DNA of 64,000 bases from an uncultured Balneolaceae bacterium (GCA_913057825.1 CAJXOW010000001.1:1-64000), one strand, 5' to 3'. Positions 38,045 to 47,192 are shown, counted from the stretch's first letter. Numbers and translations: made by a program. Notes: generated by a model not told the origin, from the letters alone.

Positions 38045-38710
38045 ATGGTACAGAAGAGATACATAATCGTATTACTGCTGGTCGCTATAACTCTACCAAT
38101 GAGTCTGGTGGCGCAACAAAATAAGTGGGAAGTCGGAATACAGACAGGGGCAAGCCAGATTCATTATGTAGCTGATAATGATCGTCTCTCCATCCAATTG
38201 GAAAGTGAAAAGGAAATAGTAGCTACGGCCGGTGCAACGCTGAGATATAATTGGTCAGACATCATTACTATTAGATCAGGGTTGATGTATGAACGGAAAG
38301 GAGGTTTTTATTCTATGAAAGAACGGACTCCTCAGCAACCCAGTGGCACCGGAAACCGGATAGAGTTTGAAACCTATTTTGAGTATATAACCGTCCCGGC
38401 GCTGATAGAGATTAATGTTTGGCGTAAAATACCTGTATACTTGGTCGCTGGTCCCTATTTCGGGATTCCTGTGAACGTTACGGAGCGAATCGACGGAAGA
38501 CGACTTTCCAGCACGATTGATCCTCGCTTTCCACAGGTTGGAATAATGGGTGGAATAGGAGGTGAATTAAAAATATCCAGCAGATTATTATTAACTATGG
38601 AAATCAGTCGTGATCTCAGTATTACGGCTCCGATGACCAATATTAGTGAAGAAGCGGATTTTAATCTTTCCGGCACAAACCTGGTGGCGGGGATTAGTTA
38701 TAACATTTAG
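38045..38710 (+). CDS. PorT-like outer-membrane beta-barrel protein
   Basis: A 221-residue protein with signal peptide (SLVAQ) and alternating amphipathic strands: KWEVGIQTGASQIHYV, ATAGATLRYNWSDIITIRSGLMYERKGGFY, YFEYITVPALIEINVW, PVYLVAGPYFGIPV, GIMGGIGGELKIS, NLVAGISYNI. This is the pattern of the Outer_membrane_beta-barrel/PorT-like family of 8-strand barrels. Role unknown. It begins six bases after the FG-GAP gene. Confidence 0.8.
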   Translation: MVQKRYIIVLLLVAITLPMSLVAQQNKWEVGIQTGASQIHYVADNDRLSIQLESEKEIVATAGATLRYNWSDIITIRSGLMYERKGGFYSMKERTPQQPSGTGNRIEFETYFEYITVPALIEINVWRKIPVYLVAGPYFGIPVNVTERIDGRRLSSTIDPRFPQVGIMGGIGGELKISSRLLLTMEISRDLSITAPMTNISEEADFNLSGTNLVAGISYNI

Positions 38711-38797
38711 AAGTTGATCAGATCATTCGATTTTTCATTTGATTAGATTCTAGGTACTTCATGTTGTTTTATTAAATTAAGGTTCTTTTTGCATTAT

Positions 38798-39262
38798 ATG
38801 AGGCGGGATATCAACATACTATTCATCCTGACTTTTATTATCGGAATGTGCCTTGGAGGTTGCAATGTATTCGATACATCTCCGACGCTGGTACCGGTTG
38901 AAGGATCCAACCACAGTAAGGCGGACGACTTGATTGGGCCTACCTGGCAATTGGTGGATTTTCAGACGAGGGAAGGTCATGGTCATGAATTTGAAATAAT
39001 GAGGAGATACACCGTGCAATTTCACAGTGATGGAAACTTTGAAGTCACCGGGGCTTGTAACACCGGGTTTGGCAACTATCAAGCTCGGAATGGCGGGAGC
39101 ATAAATATATCTAAGTTGGGGCATTCGCAAGCAGGTTGCCATGAATCGGAAGGGATCTATTTCAGAACCCTGATAAAAGTGAAATTCTTCAAGGTGAGTC
39201 GGAATCAGTTGAAGCTGGGTTTCGGTGAACAGGGAGTGCTTCTATATCATCGCAAGGAGTAG
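38798..39262 (+). CDS. META/HslJ-like lipoprotein
   Basis: A 154-residue protein from the ATG at 38798 (a TTG at 38789 is upstream). The leader ends LGGC, a clean lipobox. The body has IGPTWQLVDFQTREG, FHSDGNFEVTGACNTGFGNYQ and a second Cys in LGHSQAGCHE, the pattern of META domains (W-x-L, CNxxxGxY, then a strand with Cys). META proteins are envelope stress-type lipoproteins of unclear function. It stands alone. Confidence 0.7.
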   Translation: MRRDINILFILTFIIGMCLGGCNVFDTSPTLVPVEGSNHSKADDLIGPTWQLVDFQTREGHGHEFEIMRRYTVQFHSDGNFEVTGACNTGFGNYQARNGGSINISKLGHSQAGCHESEGIYFRTLIKVKFFKVSRNQLKLGFGEQGVLLYHRKE

Positions 39263-39423
39263 AGAGCCGTTTTAAAAGCTATTGCTATTCATATAGGCTA
39301 GTTATTGGTAGATGCTTATCTAATTGTAATTCTTGCCTCAGCCCCACCTATATATCGCCCAACAGGAAACCAATCTATATGAGTCTGATACGGCGGATTA
39401 AGGGATCTATTGGGATGATGTAA

Positions 39424-39633
39424 TTACCCCTTTTCTGGGCTAAGAAAACACTCCGCCAGTTCGTCGCGCTCGACTCCCAGCGCAAGTAGGGTTTTTATTA
39501 TGAGATCCAAACTTACACTAGGGTCCCCGTTTTCCATTTTCGCTATGCGGGATTGACTTGACTTCATTAAACTGGCGAGATTCCTTACACTATAATTCGA
39601 ATCCTCAATATTACTTGCAGCACGGCTCACCAC
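39424..39633 (-). CDS. Short XRE-like helix-turn-helix protein or fragment
   Basis: The 69-codon frame (GTG start at 39633) contains YSVRNLASLMKSSQSRIAKMENGDPSVSLDLIIKTLLALGV, the recognition helix and following helix of an XRE domain as in HigA/HTH_3 antitoxins. The frame upstream is open for only a few codons (LIYGV) and lacks the first helix and any toxin partner. It could be the remnant of a toxin-antitoxin or phage-type regulator. No neighbour supports a full system. Confidence 0.45.
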   Translation of the reverse strand: MVSRAASNIEDSNYSVRNLASLMKSSQSRIAKMENGDPSVSLDLIIKTLLALGVERDELAECFLSPEKG

Positions 39634-39707
39634 CCCGTATATTAGCCATTTCTTAGTCTAAAACTCGTTTTGATATCGATATTTGCAATTACTTAAATCC
39701 CCGTTTT

Positions 39708-42700
39708 ATGAAGCGCCTGATTACCGGTTTTCTATCGTTGTTCTTGCTCACCTTTTCGTTAACGTCCCTCAATGCGGCTATTCCCCAGGAAGCAGAGGAG
39801 GATACGTCCGAATCTGAAATGAGTCACGCGGAGCTGCCGCTGGAGGCGGAGCGTTCGGTGGACCTGGAGACCGACGAGGGGACGTGGATCTCGCTGGATG
39901 TCCATCCGGACGGCGATTCGCTTATTTTTGATTATATGGGGGATCTGTACGAGCTTCCGATCGACGGCGGGGAGGCCGAGCAGCTGACCGACGGCATGGC
40001 GTTTGACTCGCAGCCGCGGTATAGTCCGAACGGGGAGAAAGTGGTGTTTATATCGGATCGCAGCGGCGGAGAAAATGTCTGGATACTGGATCGGTCGACG
40101 GGCGACCTGGAGCAGCGGACCAAAGGGAAGAATTATCGAATGCAGTCACCTATATGGACGCCCAACGGCAAGTATATTATCGCGGCGCGGGCCGGCCTGC
40201 GTAGCGGGGTGCATAATTTGCGTATTTACCATGTGGACGGCGGAAGCGGCAGCGAGCTGATGGATACGCCCGGCAACATGAAAACGATCGAGCCGGCGTT
40301 TGGCGAGGACGATCAGTATGTTTGGTTTTCCCATACGCGGGGGGACTGGGATTATAATGCTGACCTGCCGCAGTATCAGATTTCGAAGCTGGATCGGGAG
40401 ACGGGCGAGCGGCATCGGCAGACCGACCGGCTGGGGTCGGCTTTTCGTCCGACGCTCTCGAGCGACGGAAAATGGCTGGTCTATGGCACCCGACATGAGG
40501 ACGAGACGGCGCTTCGACTTCGTAACTTGAATACGGGCGACGAACGCTGGCTGGCGTATCCCGTGCAGCATGACGACCAGGAATCGCGCGCCACGCGGGA
40601 TGTGCTCCCGGGAATGTCATTTACACCGGATAACGAAGCGGTATTAGCTTCGTACGGCGGAAAAATATGGCGGATTCCGATCGACGAAGGATCCGAGGCG
40701 ACCAAGATACCGTTTGAAGTCGATACCGAACTTGAAATGGGTCCGCGACTGGATTTTCAATATCCCATCGAGGATACCGAAGAATTTACCGCAAAACAGA
40801 TCCGCGACGCGGTCCCGTCGCCTGATGGCGAACGACTGGCGTTTACGGTGATGAATAATCTGTATGTGAAGGAGCTGCCGGACGGCGAGCCGAGGCGGCT
40901 GACCGACTTCGACTTTACGGAGGCGTTTCCGACGTGGTCGCCCGACGGCAAGTGGATTGCCTTCAGTACGTGGAATGCGGAAGACGGGGGACACATTTAC
41001 CGGGTCCGCAGTAACGGTCGCGGTACCCCCGAACGTCTCACCGAGCAGCCTGATCTCTACCAACAACTGGCCTGGTCGAAAACGCAGGATCGTATCGTGG
41101 CCGTGCGGGGCGAGGACCGGATGTATTACCAGTCGCCGGGTCCCTATATCCCCTTTACGGCCGACGAGCTGATTTGGTTGCCGTCGGACGGCGGACAGAC
41201 GCGCTTTATTGCCAGCAACGAGGGACGTCGATATCCGCACTTTATTGAGGGCAGCGATCGCATCTTTCTCACCGATCGACGGGACGAGGTCCTGGTGTCG
41301 ATCCGCTACGACGGGACCGACCAAAAAGAACATGTCAGAATCAAGGGTCCCAAAGTGCCCGGAGCGAACAGCCCGGAGGATCCTTCGAAGATCCTGATGG
41401 CCCCGCAGGGGGATCAGGCCCTGGCGCAGATTAATCACCATCTGTACACCGTGACGGTGCCGAATACCGGCGAGACGCCGTCGATCAGCGTCGGCAATCC
41501 GGATAAGGCCTCGTTCCCGGCGCGGAAATTGACCGAGATCGGCGGACAGTTTCCGGCGTGGGGCTGGAATGGACAAAAAGTGCATTTTTCGATCGGCAAC
41601 GGACACTTTATCTATGACCTCGAAGCCGCCGCCGAGCGGGAACGAGCCCAGGAGCGCTATGATCGGGAGCATGAAGATAAAGAGGAAGATGAGGAATCGG
41701 ACGAGGACCAGGAAAATAATGAAGAAGAGGAGCAAGCGGACGAGTCCGACGATGAAGAGAAATCCGATCGCCCCGAGGATTACCAACCCGATTCACTCCG
41801 CATCCAGATCGATGTACAGCGGGATATCCCCAAAGGAACGCTGGTGCTGCGCGGAGCTCGAGTGGTAACGATGGACGGCGATGAAGTGATCGAAAACGCC
41901 GACCTGGTGATCAAAAACAATCGGATAGCGTCGGTCGGCAAACAGGGCGAAGTGGATATCCCCGAAAATGCCGATGTGCGCAACGTCAGCGGACGTACGA
42001 TTATCCCCGGCTTTGTGGATACTCATGCGCACATCCGTCCCTTCCGCGACCTGCACGTAAACGAGATGTGGTCGTTTATGGTGAACCTGGCGTATGGAGT
42101 GACCACCGTGCGGGATCCGCAGACCAGTACGACCGACCTGATTACTTATGAAGACATGGTGCAAAGCGGTCAGATGCTGGGTCCGCGGATCTACCAGACG
42201 GGACCGGGAATTTTCTTTTCCGAGCAGATCGAGGATCTCGATCACGCCAAGGATGTCATTCGTCGCTACAGCGATTACTACGACACCAAGACCGTCAAGA
42301 TGTACGTGGCCGGTAACCGGGAACAGCGCCAGTGGATCCTCGAGGCCGCCAAGGAACATGAAATCATGCCCACCACCGAGGGGTCGCTCGACATGAAGCT
42401 CGATTTAACGATGTTGATCGACGGTTATCCCGGACAGGAGCATAACTATCCCGTATTTCCGATCTATGAAGACGTGATTAAGACGACCGCCGAATCGAAA
42501 ATGGCCTACACGCCGACGCTGCTGGTGGCTTACGGCGGACCTTTTGGCGAGAACTACTTCTATACCAATGAAAATCCCGTCAACAACGAAAAACTGCGTC
42601 ACTTTACCCCGCGCAAAGATCTTGACGCCAAAACGCGTCGCCGGGGCGTCGGCTGGTTCTTGGAGGAGGAATATACGTTTACCGAGCAGTCCCGGACCCT

Positions 42701-43088
42701 CGAGCAGATCTATGATGCCGGCGGAATCATTGGAGTCGGCAGTCACGGACAGCTCCAGGGACTCGGCTACCACTGGGAGATGTGGGCGATGGGATGGAAC
42801 GACGTCGATCCCCATAAAGTTCTCAAGATGGCCTCCCTGCACGGGGCGAAAGCACTCGGACTCGACGGCGACCTCGGCAGCATCGAGGAAGGCAAGCTGG
42901 CCGATCTGATCATCCTCGAAAAGAATCCCCTGAAGAACCTACGAAACACTACTTCGATCGAGTACGTCATGAAAAACGGTCGCCTGTACAACGATGAAAA
43001 TCTCAACCAGGTGTGGCCCGAGAAAGTGGAGCAGGGACGATTCTGGTTCAAGCAGGAAGATCCGACAGGTTTGCCCGGAGTTGAATAA
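39708..43088 (+). CDS. Secreted amidohydrolase with TolB-type propeller
   Basis: A 1126-residue exported hydrolase. After a signal peptide come two sets of TolB/PD40 blades (SLDVHPDGDSLIFDYMGDLYELP, QPRYSPNGEKVVFISDRSGGENVWI, FPTWSPDGKWIAFSTWN). A strongly acidic, low-complexity linker lies at about 645-690 (41640-41790). A metal-dependent amidohydrolase domain follows: VVTMDGDEVIENADLVIKNNRI, FVDTHAHI (His773, His775), GVGSHGQLQGLGYHWEMW, and LGSIEEGKLADLIIL. Proteins of this architecture occur in the wider Bacteroidota group and are thought to act on peptides or cyclic amides; the substrate is unknown. It is a single-gene unit. GC content is higher than in the neighbours, which produces long antisense frames. 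Confidence 0.9.
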   Translation: MKRLITGFLSLFLLTFSLTSLNAAIPQEAEEDTSESEMSHAELPLEAERSVDLETDEGTWISLDVHPDGDSLIFDYMGDLYELPIDGGEAEQLTDGMAFDSQPRYSPNGEKVVFISDRSGGENVWILDRSTGDLEQRTKGKNYRMQSPIWTPNGKYIIAARAGLRSGVHNLRIYHVDGGSGSELMDTPGNMKTIEPAFGEDDQYVWFSHTRGDWDYNADLPQYQISKLDRETGERHRQTDRLGSAFRPTLSSDGKWLVYGTRHEDETALRLRNLNTGDERWLAYPVQHDDQESRATRDVLPGMSFTPDNEAVLASYGGKIWRIPIDEGSEATKIPFEVDTELEMGPRLDFQYPIEDTEEFTAKQIRDAVPSPDGERLAFTVMNNLYVKELPDGEPRRLTDFDFTEAFPTWSPDGKWIAFSTWNAEDGGHIYRVRSNGRGTPERLTEQPDLYQQLAWSKTQDRIVAVRGEDRMYYQSPGPYIPFTADELIWLPSDGGQTRFIASNEGRRYPHFIEGSDRIFLTDRRDEVLVSIRYDGTDQKEHVRIKGPKVPGANSPEDPSKILMAPQGDQALAQINHHLYTVTVPNTGETPSISVGNPDKASFPARKLTEIGGQFPAWGWNGQKVHFSIGNGHFIYDLEAAAERERAQERYDREHEDKEEDEESDEDQENNEEEEQADESDDEEKSDRPEDYQPDSLRIQIDVQRDIPKGTLVLRGARVVTMDGDEVIENADLVIKNNRIASVGKQGEVDIPENADVRNVSGRTIIPGFVDTHAHIRPFRDLHVNEMWSFMVNLAYGVTTVRDPQTSTTDLITYEDMVQSGQMLGPRIYQTGPGIFFSEQIEDLDHAKDVIRRYSDYYDTKTVKMYVAGNREQRQWILEAAKEHEIMPTTEGSLDMKLDLTMLIDGYPGQEHNYPVFPIYEDVIKTTAESKMAYTPTLLVAYGGPFGENYFYTNENPVNNEKLRHFTPRKDLDAKTRRRGVGWFLEEEYTFTEQSRTLEQIYDAGGIIGVGSHGQLQGLGYHWEMWAMGWNDVDPHKVLKMASLHGAKALGLDGDLGSIEEGKLADLIILEKNPLKNLRNTTSIEYVMKNGRLYNDENLNQVWPEKVEQGRFWFKQEDPTGLPGVE

Positions 43089-43206
43089 CTATCCCAACTT
43101 TATTAATTCGACCAACGGGATTGTAGTCTGTATCCCAAAAGCAGGATACTTGCGATTGCAATAAGCAGCTACGTGGTAATGTATCATTCCTGTATACGAT
43201 TTTATC

Positions 43207-43240
43207 AAACCGGCCTTTTGGGCAAGCCGGGGTTTGTTTA
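43207..43240 (+). terminator. Possible terminator after the amidohydrolase gene
   Basis: CCGGC at 43210-43214 pairs with GCCGG at 43226-43230, followed by GGTTTGTTTA. The stem is short and the T run is interrupted. Confidence 0.3.
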
Positions 43241-43318
43241 TTGATCCATAAAATTTTATCATACCTAAAGATAGATGTTTTATTATAAGAGAGATTAAAG
43301 CTTATTCCGGAGGATTTT

Positions 43319-46072
43319 ATGAGGCGGAACATTTTTATTATCGCATTTTTGTTATTAGTAACCGGTTTTTGCCCGAACCCCCTGTTCGCCCAGCATTTTG
43401 ATCGCGTCCAGGAAGGGGTGATTACCTCGGAACAACGGTTTTCGGTGGGATCCAGCTGGGTGGATATCAATAATGACGGCTACCCGGATTTGTATGTCGC
43501 CAACAACCGGAATGAGAACAATGCCCTGTATATCAATGAAGGTTACGGGACCTTCCGACTGGATGACAGCCGAATCATAACTAATGATGCCAAACGGGGC
43601 AGTTCGCCGGTCTGGGCGGACTTTGATAACGACGGGGACATGGATCTGTTTGTGTCGAATGCCTCCGGACAGAATAACGACTTATATGTGAACCAGGGCA
43701 ATGGAGAGTTTATTGATAATGACGAAGTGATCATTGCCCAGGATGGGGAGTCTTCCATTGCTGCCGCATGGGGAGATTATAACAATGACGGGCATGTCGA
43801 TCTTTTTGTTGGCAATGGTTTCCACGATATCCGGAATGCCCTCTATCGAAATAACGGGGATGGGACGTTTACCAAGATCACGTCGGAACCGATCGGTCAA
43901 AAGCGGGCGGATACCCGTTCGGCCGCCTGGGGAGATATGGACAATGACGGGGACCTGGATCTGTTTGTCGGGAATATGTATGGACAACAGGATTACCTGT
44001 ATGAAAACCAGGGTAATGGGACCTTTAAAGAGGTTCAGGAAGGACCGGTGGTGGAGTCGCAGCGAACTTCGACCTCGGCCAGCTGGATCGACTATGATAA
44101 CGATGGCGATCTGGATTTGTTTGTCGGCGGGGGAAATCAAAAAGAGAATGTACTATTCAAAAATGATGGAGATGGTAATTTTACCCGGGTTACCGAAGGA
44201 ATTTTAGTGGAGGATTTGCGTAGCTCGTCCGGACATTGCTGGGCCGATTTTAACAATGATGGATGGCTGGATGTGTATGTGGCCGGGGGACACGGTTCGA
44301 CGGCTGAAACCAATAACTTATATATGGGAGAAGGGGACGGACAGTTTCGCAAAGTGACGGAAGGATCGGCCGTGTCTCATTTGAAAACCTCCCGGGGCGT
44401 TACCTGTTCGGACGTCGATAAAGACGGATATATGGATATCTTTGTGGCAAACGGTCATTATGCCTCCAATTCATTGTATATGAATCAACTGACCGGGAAT
44501 AACTGGTTAGCGGCCACGCTGAAAGGCAGCGAATCGAACCGGGCCGCGATCGGCAGTAAGGTGCGGGTATTGTCAAGTATTAATGAGCGGAATATGTGGC
44601 AGATGCGCACGGTCGCTTCGCTCACCGGCCACCGCAGTCAGAACAGCATGACCGTGCATTTCGGCATGTCCGATGCGCAGCAGGTCGATTCATTGATTGT
44701 AGAATGGCCTTCCGGTCATACGACGCGGCGAACCAACGTAGAGACCAACCAGCATATTACCATAACGGAAGATTCGAGCGCAGGATTTACCCTTGCGGTG
44801 GGAAAAGTGGCCGGCATCGCCGGAGATACCGTCGCCATTCCCGTAAAAGTAAGGCATAATACCGATCATCAGTTGAATGCTTTTGAAATAGATCTGTCCG
44901 GCGTTTCGAATACGTTCGCTGATGCCTGGCTTGATACCACCCATACCCTGTTATCCGATAAGCAGTGGGAGTTGGCATTTAATTCGGGAACAGACCCGGT
45001 GGGCATAGCGGGAGCCGGCGGGGTTGCAGTTGCGCAAGAGGGGACCCTTTTCAACCTGAAGGTGGTCGTGCCGGATACCGCCCACACCTTTAAACCTGTT
45101 ACAATTGAAAAAGCGTTATTCAATACGGACCTGCATCCCGGTAAACTTCAGCACGGCGGCGTCGGATTTCCGTCCACCGGGGATGTCGATTTTAACGGTT
45201 TGGTGCAGAGTTATGACGGATCTGTGATTCTGCAGCATTTGATTGATTCCTATTCGCTGTCTGAATCGCAACAACGCATAGCCGACGTGACCCGTAACGG
45301 CGAAGTAACCGCTTTGGATGCCTCCATTATACTGAGGTATGTCGTCGGTCTTGAAGATGCACTTCCGGTGGATACGTCCGACGTAGCCGAGGCACAGGTC
45401 GATGAAATTGCAATGGGCACCCACCGTTATGCGCCGGGGGATATCGTGGAAATACCGGTGAAAATCGGCGGTGGAAGCGGCATACAGTCTTTTGAAGGGG
45501 TCTTCAGTTTCGATTCACCCTATTTAGAGTTCCGGGGAATTAAACTGGGCAGTCAATGGGATTCGTTCTCGTTGAAAGAGGGTCAACAGGAGGACAAAAT
45601 TCGATTCGCGGGCATGTCTGAATCGACGGTGAATGTGAGCAGCAACACCTTTGTCACGGCCGTATTCAAAGTGAAAACGGACATCGAAACGTCGATCAAC
45701 CCTGAAGTAGTACTCAACAAGATTCGATTTAACGAAGGGACTACCAGGAAGAATATAGCCAAGTCCGTTTTGGTATCGATCGACGATGCGCCGGGTGAAT
45801 CAAAACCGGACAAAGTGGAGCTGCTACCCAACTACCCAAACCCATTCAATCCCTCGACCAACATTCGATTCAAGCTGCCGAATGCTTCGAGGGTCCAACT
45901 GAGCGTCTATAATACCCTCGGACAAGAAGTTTCTACATTGATTGATGGGCGTTTAAAACCAGGGGCCCATTCTGTCACTTTTGATGCTTCCGGTTTGCCC
46001 TCAGGCGTTTATATCTACCGGTTGGAGGCAGATGGATTCAGCCAGTCGCGGAAGATGATGCTGGTGAAGTGA
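43319..46072 (+). CDS. FG-GAP, ASPIC/UnbV, cohesin-like and dockerin-like secreted protein with T9SS domain
   Basis: A 917-residue protein with GGAGG (43309-43313) five bases before its ATG. The signal peptide ends NPLFAQ. About seven VCBS/FG-GAP blades follow (WVDINNDGYPDLYVAN, WADFDNDGDMDLFVSN and similar), then an ASPIC/UnbV domain near 395-480 (NNWLAATLKGSESNRAAIGSKVRV, VEWPSGHTTR). A cohesin-like beta-sandwich (492-612), a dockerin-like pair of Ca loops (DVDFNGLVQSYDGS and DVTRNGEVTALDAS, 618-680), a second cohesin-like domain (690-815) and a T9SS tail (NYPNPFNPSTNIRFKLP) complete it. Likely a surface scaffold or adhesin. Confidence 0.85.
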   Translation: MRRNIFIIAFLLLVTGFCPNPLFAQHFDRVQEGVITSEQRFSVGSSWVDINNDGYPDLYVANNRNENNALYINEGYGTFRLDDSRIITNDAKRGSSPVWADFDNDGDMDLFVSNASGQNNDLYVNQGNGEFIDNDEVIIAQDGESSIAAAWGDYNNDGHVDLFVGNGFHDIRNALYRNNGDGTFTKITSEPIGQKRADTRSAAWGDMDNDGDLDLFVGNMYGQQDYLYENQGNGTFKEVQEGPVVESQRTSTSASWIDYDNDGDLDLFVGGGNQKENVLFKNDGDGNFTRVTEGILVEDLRSSSGHCWADFNNDGWLDVYVAGGHGSTAETNNLYMGEGDGQFRKVTEGSAVSHLKTSRGVTCSDVDKDGYMDIFVANGHYASNSLYMNQLTGNNWLAATLKGSESNRAAIGSKVRVLSSINERNMWQMRTVASLTGHRSQNSMTVHFGMSDAQQVDSLIVEWPSGHTTRRTNVETNQHITITEDSSAGFTLAVGKVAGIAGDTVAIPVKVRHNTDHQLNAFEIDLSGVSNTFADAWLDTTHTLLSDKQWELAFNSGTDPVGIAGAGGVAVAQEGTLFNLKVVVPDTAHTFKPVTIEKALFNTDLHPGKLQHGGVGFPSTGDVDFNGLVQSYDGSVILQHLIDSYSLSESQQRIADVTRNGEVTALDASIILRYVVGLEDALPVDTSDVAEAQVDEIAMGTHRYAPGDIVEIPVKIGGGSGIQSFEGVFSFDSPYLEFRGIKLGSQWDSFSLKEGQQEDKIRFAGMSESTVNVSSNTFVTAVFKVKTDIETSINPEVVLNKIRFNEGTTRKNIAKSVLVSIDDAPGESKPDKVELLPNYPNPFNPSTNIRFKLPNASRVQLSVYNTLGQEVSTLIDGRLKPGAHSVTFDASGLPSGVYIYRLEADGFSQSRKMMLVK

Positions 46073-46244
46073 TGGTAGGGTGGAAGCCCGGTATTTAACC
46101 TGCCAGATACAGAAAAATTCCGCTTTTGATGGGCCATTGCAGACCGAATCAAATGTTGGTCAGAGAAGTATATGGGTTTGCCGGCAGCGGTATCTGTTTA
46201 AAAGGTGTGTCCGTTCTCAAGTAGCAACATATATCAAATCTAAT

Positions 46245-46343
46245 AAATATATAAAACTTAATCAGATTAATGTAACGTTCGTAAAGTCAAATATTGTCAT
46301 ATTAATATTGGGATAGATAGCATTGTTGGCTTCAAAACAATGT
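46245..46343. repeat. Diverged direct repeat, copy A
   Basis: Shares AATATATAAAA, TGTAACGTT-GTA and GTCATATTA-TATT, in order and with the same spacing, with 46729-46828. Identity over the first 66 bp is about 70 percent by eye and fades after that. The 3-prime part holds CATTGTT/AACAATG, a small inverted repeat. Confidence 0.5.
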
Positions 46344-46347
46344 TGCT

Positions 46348-46376
46348 TTGCACACTTTTTACGGGTGTGATATAAT
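46348..46376 (+). promoter_or_regulatory. Candidate promoter for the small RNA
   Basis: TTGCAC (46348-46353), a 17-bp spacer and a perfect TATAAT (46371-46376). The -35 box is weak beyond TTG. Confidence 0.4.
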
Positions 46377-46382
46377 TAACAT

Positions 46383-46481
46383 ATACAATCATTCTGAATA
46401 ATTTCCGGAGTTTTGCCTTTTTAAGGCAAAAACAGAGAAGTAATTAAAAAAGGGCAGGTTTGAGAGGTCCTGCCCTTTTTT
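46383..46481 (+). ncRNA. Candidate small RNA of about 100 nt
   Basis: Seven bases after a TATAAT box begins a stretch that contains hairpin TTTTGCCTT/AAGGCAAAA (46411-46431) and ends in a 13-bp terminator stem. There is no open frame of note. The arrangement of promoter, internal hairpin and terminator within 130 bp suggests an independent sRNA. The alternative is the leaderless tail of the 43.3-kb gene transcript. Confidence 0.4.
46446..46481. terminator. Strong bidirectional rho-independent terminator
   Basis: AAAAAAGGGCAGG pairs with CCTGCCCTTTTTT over 13 bp around a 10-nt loop, with A and T runs on both sides. It lies 370 bp beyond the nearest upstream stop codon, so it probably ends its own short transcript. 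Confidence 0.85.
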
Positions 46482-46728
46482 ATTTTGTTGTAAATTTACA
46501 GGGATCATGAATTTATAGCTTTATCGAGCAAGAGTGGCATTCCAATGATTCATGTTATCGTTTAAGAGCCTGTTGCCTTATGGCTTGGGTAGTGTATAAA
46601 AATGGATGGTCTCACGTTTAGTAAGGTGGAGGTGATACTGTAAGATAGAAGAGGGGAGCTTAAGCCATCGAAATTATTCCACTTCGTAGATTGAAGACAA
46701 CCCTTGAATGTTGTCTACTCAATCCGAT

Positions 46729-46828
46729 GAATATATAAAATTTGCTCATTTTATTGTAACGTTTGTATGGGGTAATTTCGTCATATTATTATTTACAGAA
46801 GACAGTCTGTGCGGATTCAATACTCTGT
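46729..46828. repeat. Diverged direct repeat, copy B
   Basis: Second copy of the element at 46245-46343, with AATATATAAAATTT, TGTAACGTTTGTA and GTCATATTATTATT. Possibly a duplicated promoter or regulator-binding region. Confidence 0.5.
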
Positions 46829-46961
46829 ATGTAAGTAGCGATACATAAATGTATAAATAAACATATAGCATTATAGGTGAAGGGTCGGTAAAAAAAGTGC
46901 AATTCCAGTATAAGTACAATCAATTATTCTTTAAATAATAAATCGCAGCCTACGGTATAAT

Positions 46962-47123
46962 AGAGGTCTTTGAAAACCGGGCAGCGGATCCGAAGCATTA
47001 AAATTTTCCGGGTATAAGCCTGAAATAACTGTTGAAGTTTGTATGGCCATCAGGTGTCAGCTGCCAATAAACGAAGAAAAGTTTCCGAGCAAGGAACCGC
47101 CGCCCGGTTTTTCAAAGACCTCT
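46962..47123 (+). ncRNA. Candidate structured RNA, rod-like with central bubble (6S-like or leader RNA)
   Basis: The ends pair over about 22 bp: AGAGGTCTTTGAAAA-CCGGGC with GCCCGG-TTTTTCAAAGACCTCT, then GCGG with CCGC and TCC with GGA. Inside the bubble CGGGT/GCCTG forms a hairpin on the 5-prime side. An apical arm pairs AACT with AGTT, then GTTTGTATGGC (47037-47047) with GCCAATAAAC (47063-47072), ten pairs with one bulged A, and a 15-nt loop. A TATAAT box abuts the 5-prime end (46956-46961). Length and shape resemble 6S RNA. A riboswitch-like leader of the activator gene 70 bp downstream, or a MITE flanked by TAATAGAG, are alternatives. Confidence 0.4.
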
Positions 47124-47192
47124 AATAGAGTGACCAGGATTAATCTGAAGAAGGCATAATCCATAAATTTAGATTCATGATAGGTGAAAAGT

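Larger units (their letters stand above)
46073..47192. other. 1.1-kb gene-free region rich in RNA-like and repeat signals
   Basis: No convincing protein gene. It contains a degenerate direct repeat (46245-46343 and 46729-46828), a candidate small RNA ending in a strong terminator (46383-46481) and a candidate structured RNA (46962-47123), ahead of the sigma-54 activator gene. The spacer is unusually long for this window. Confidence 0.6.

Noticed and set aside
39424-39707. Complete toxin-antitoxin module around the XRE-like fragment
   Set aside because: No toxin-like frame is adjacent and the helix-turn-helix domain is incomplete.
40644-41786. A 380-codon antisense frame opposite the amidohydrolase gene
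   Set aside because: It follows from the GC-rich codon pattern of the real gene; it has no family features and overlaps an unmistakable protein.
46962-47123. Known riboswitch classes (cobalamin, TPP, c-di-GMP) for the structured element
   Set aside because: I looked for their conserved strings by eye and did not find them; the element is kept only as a generic structured RNA candidate.
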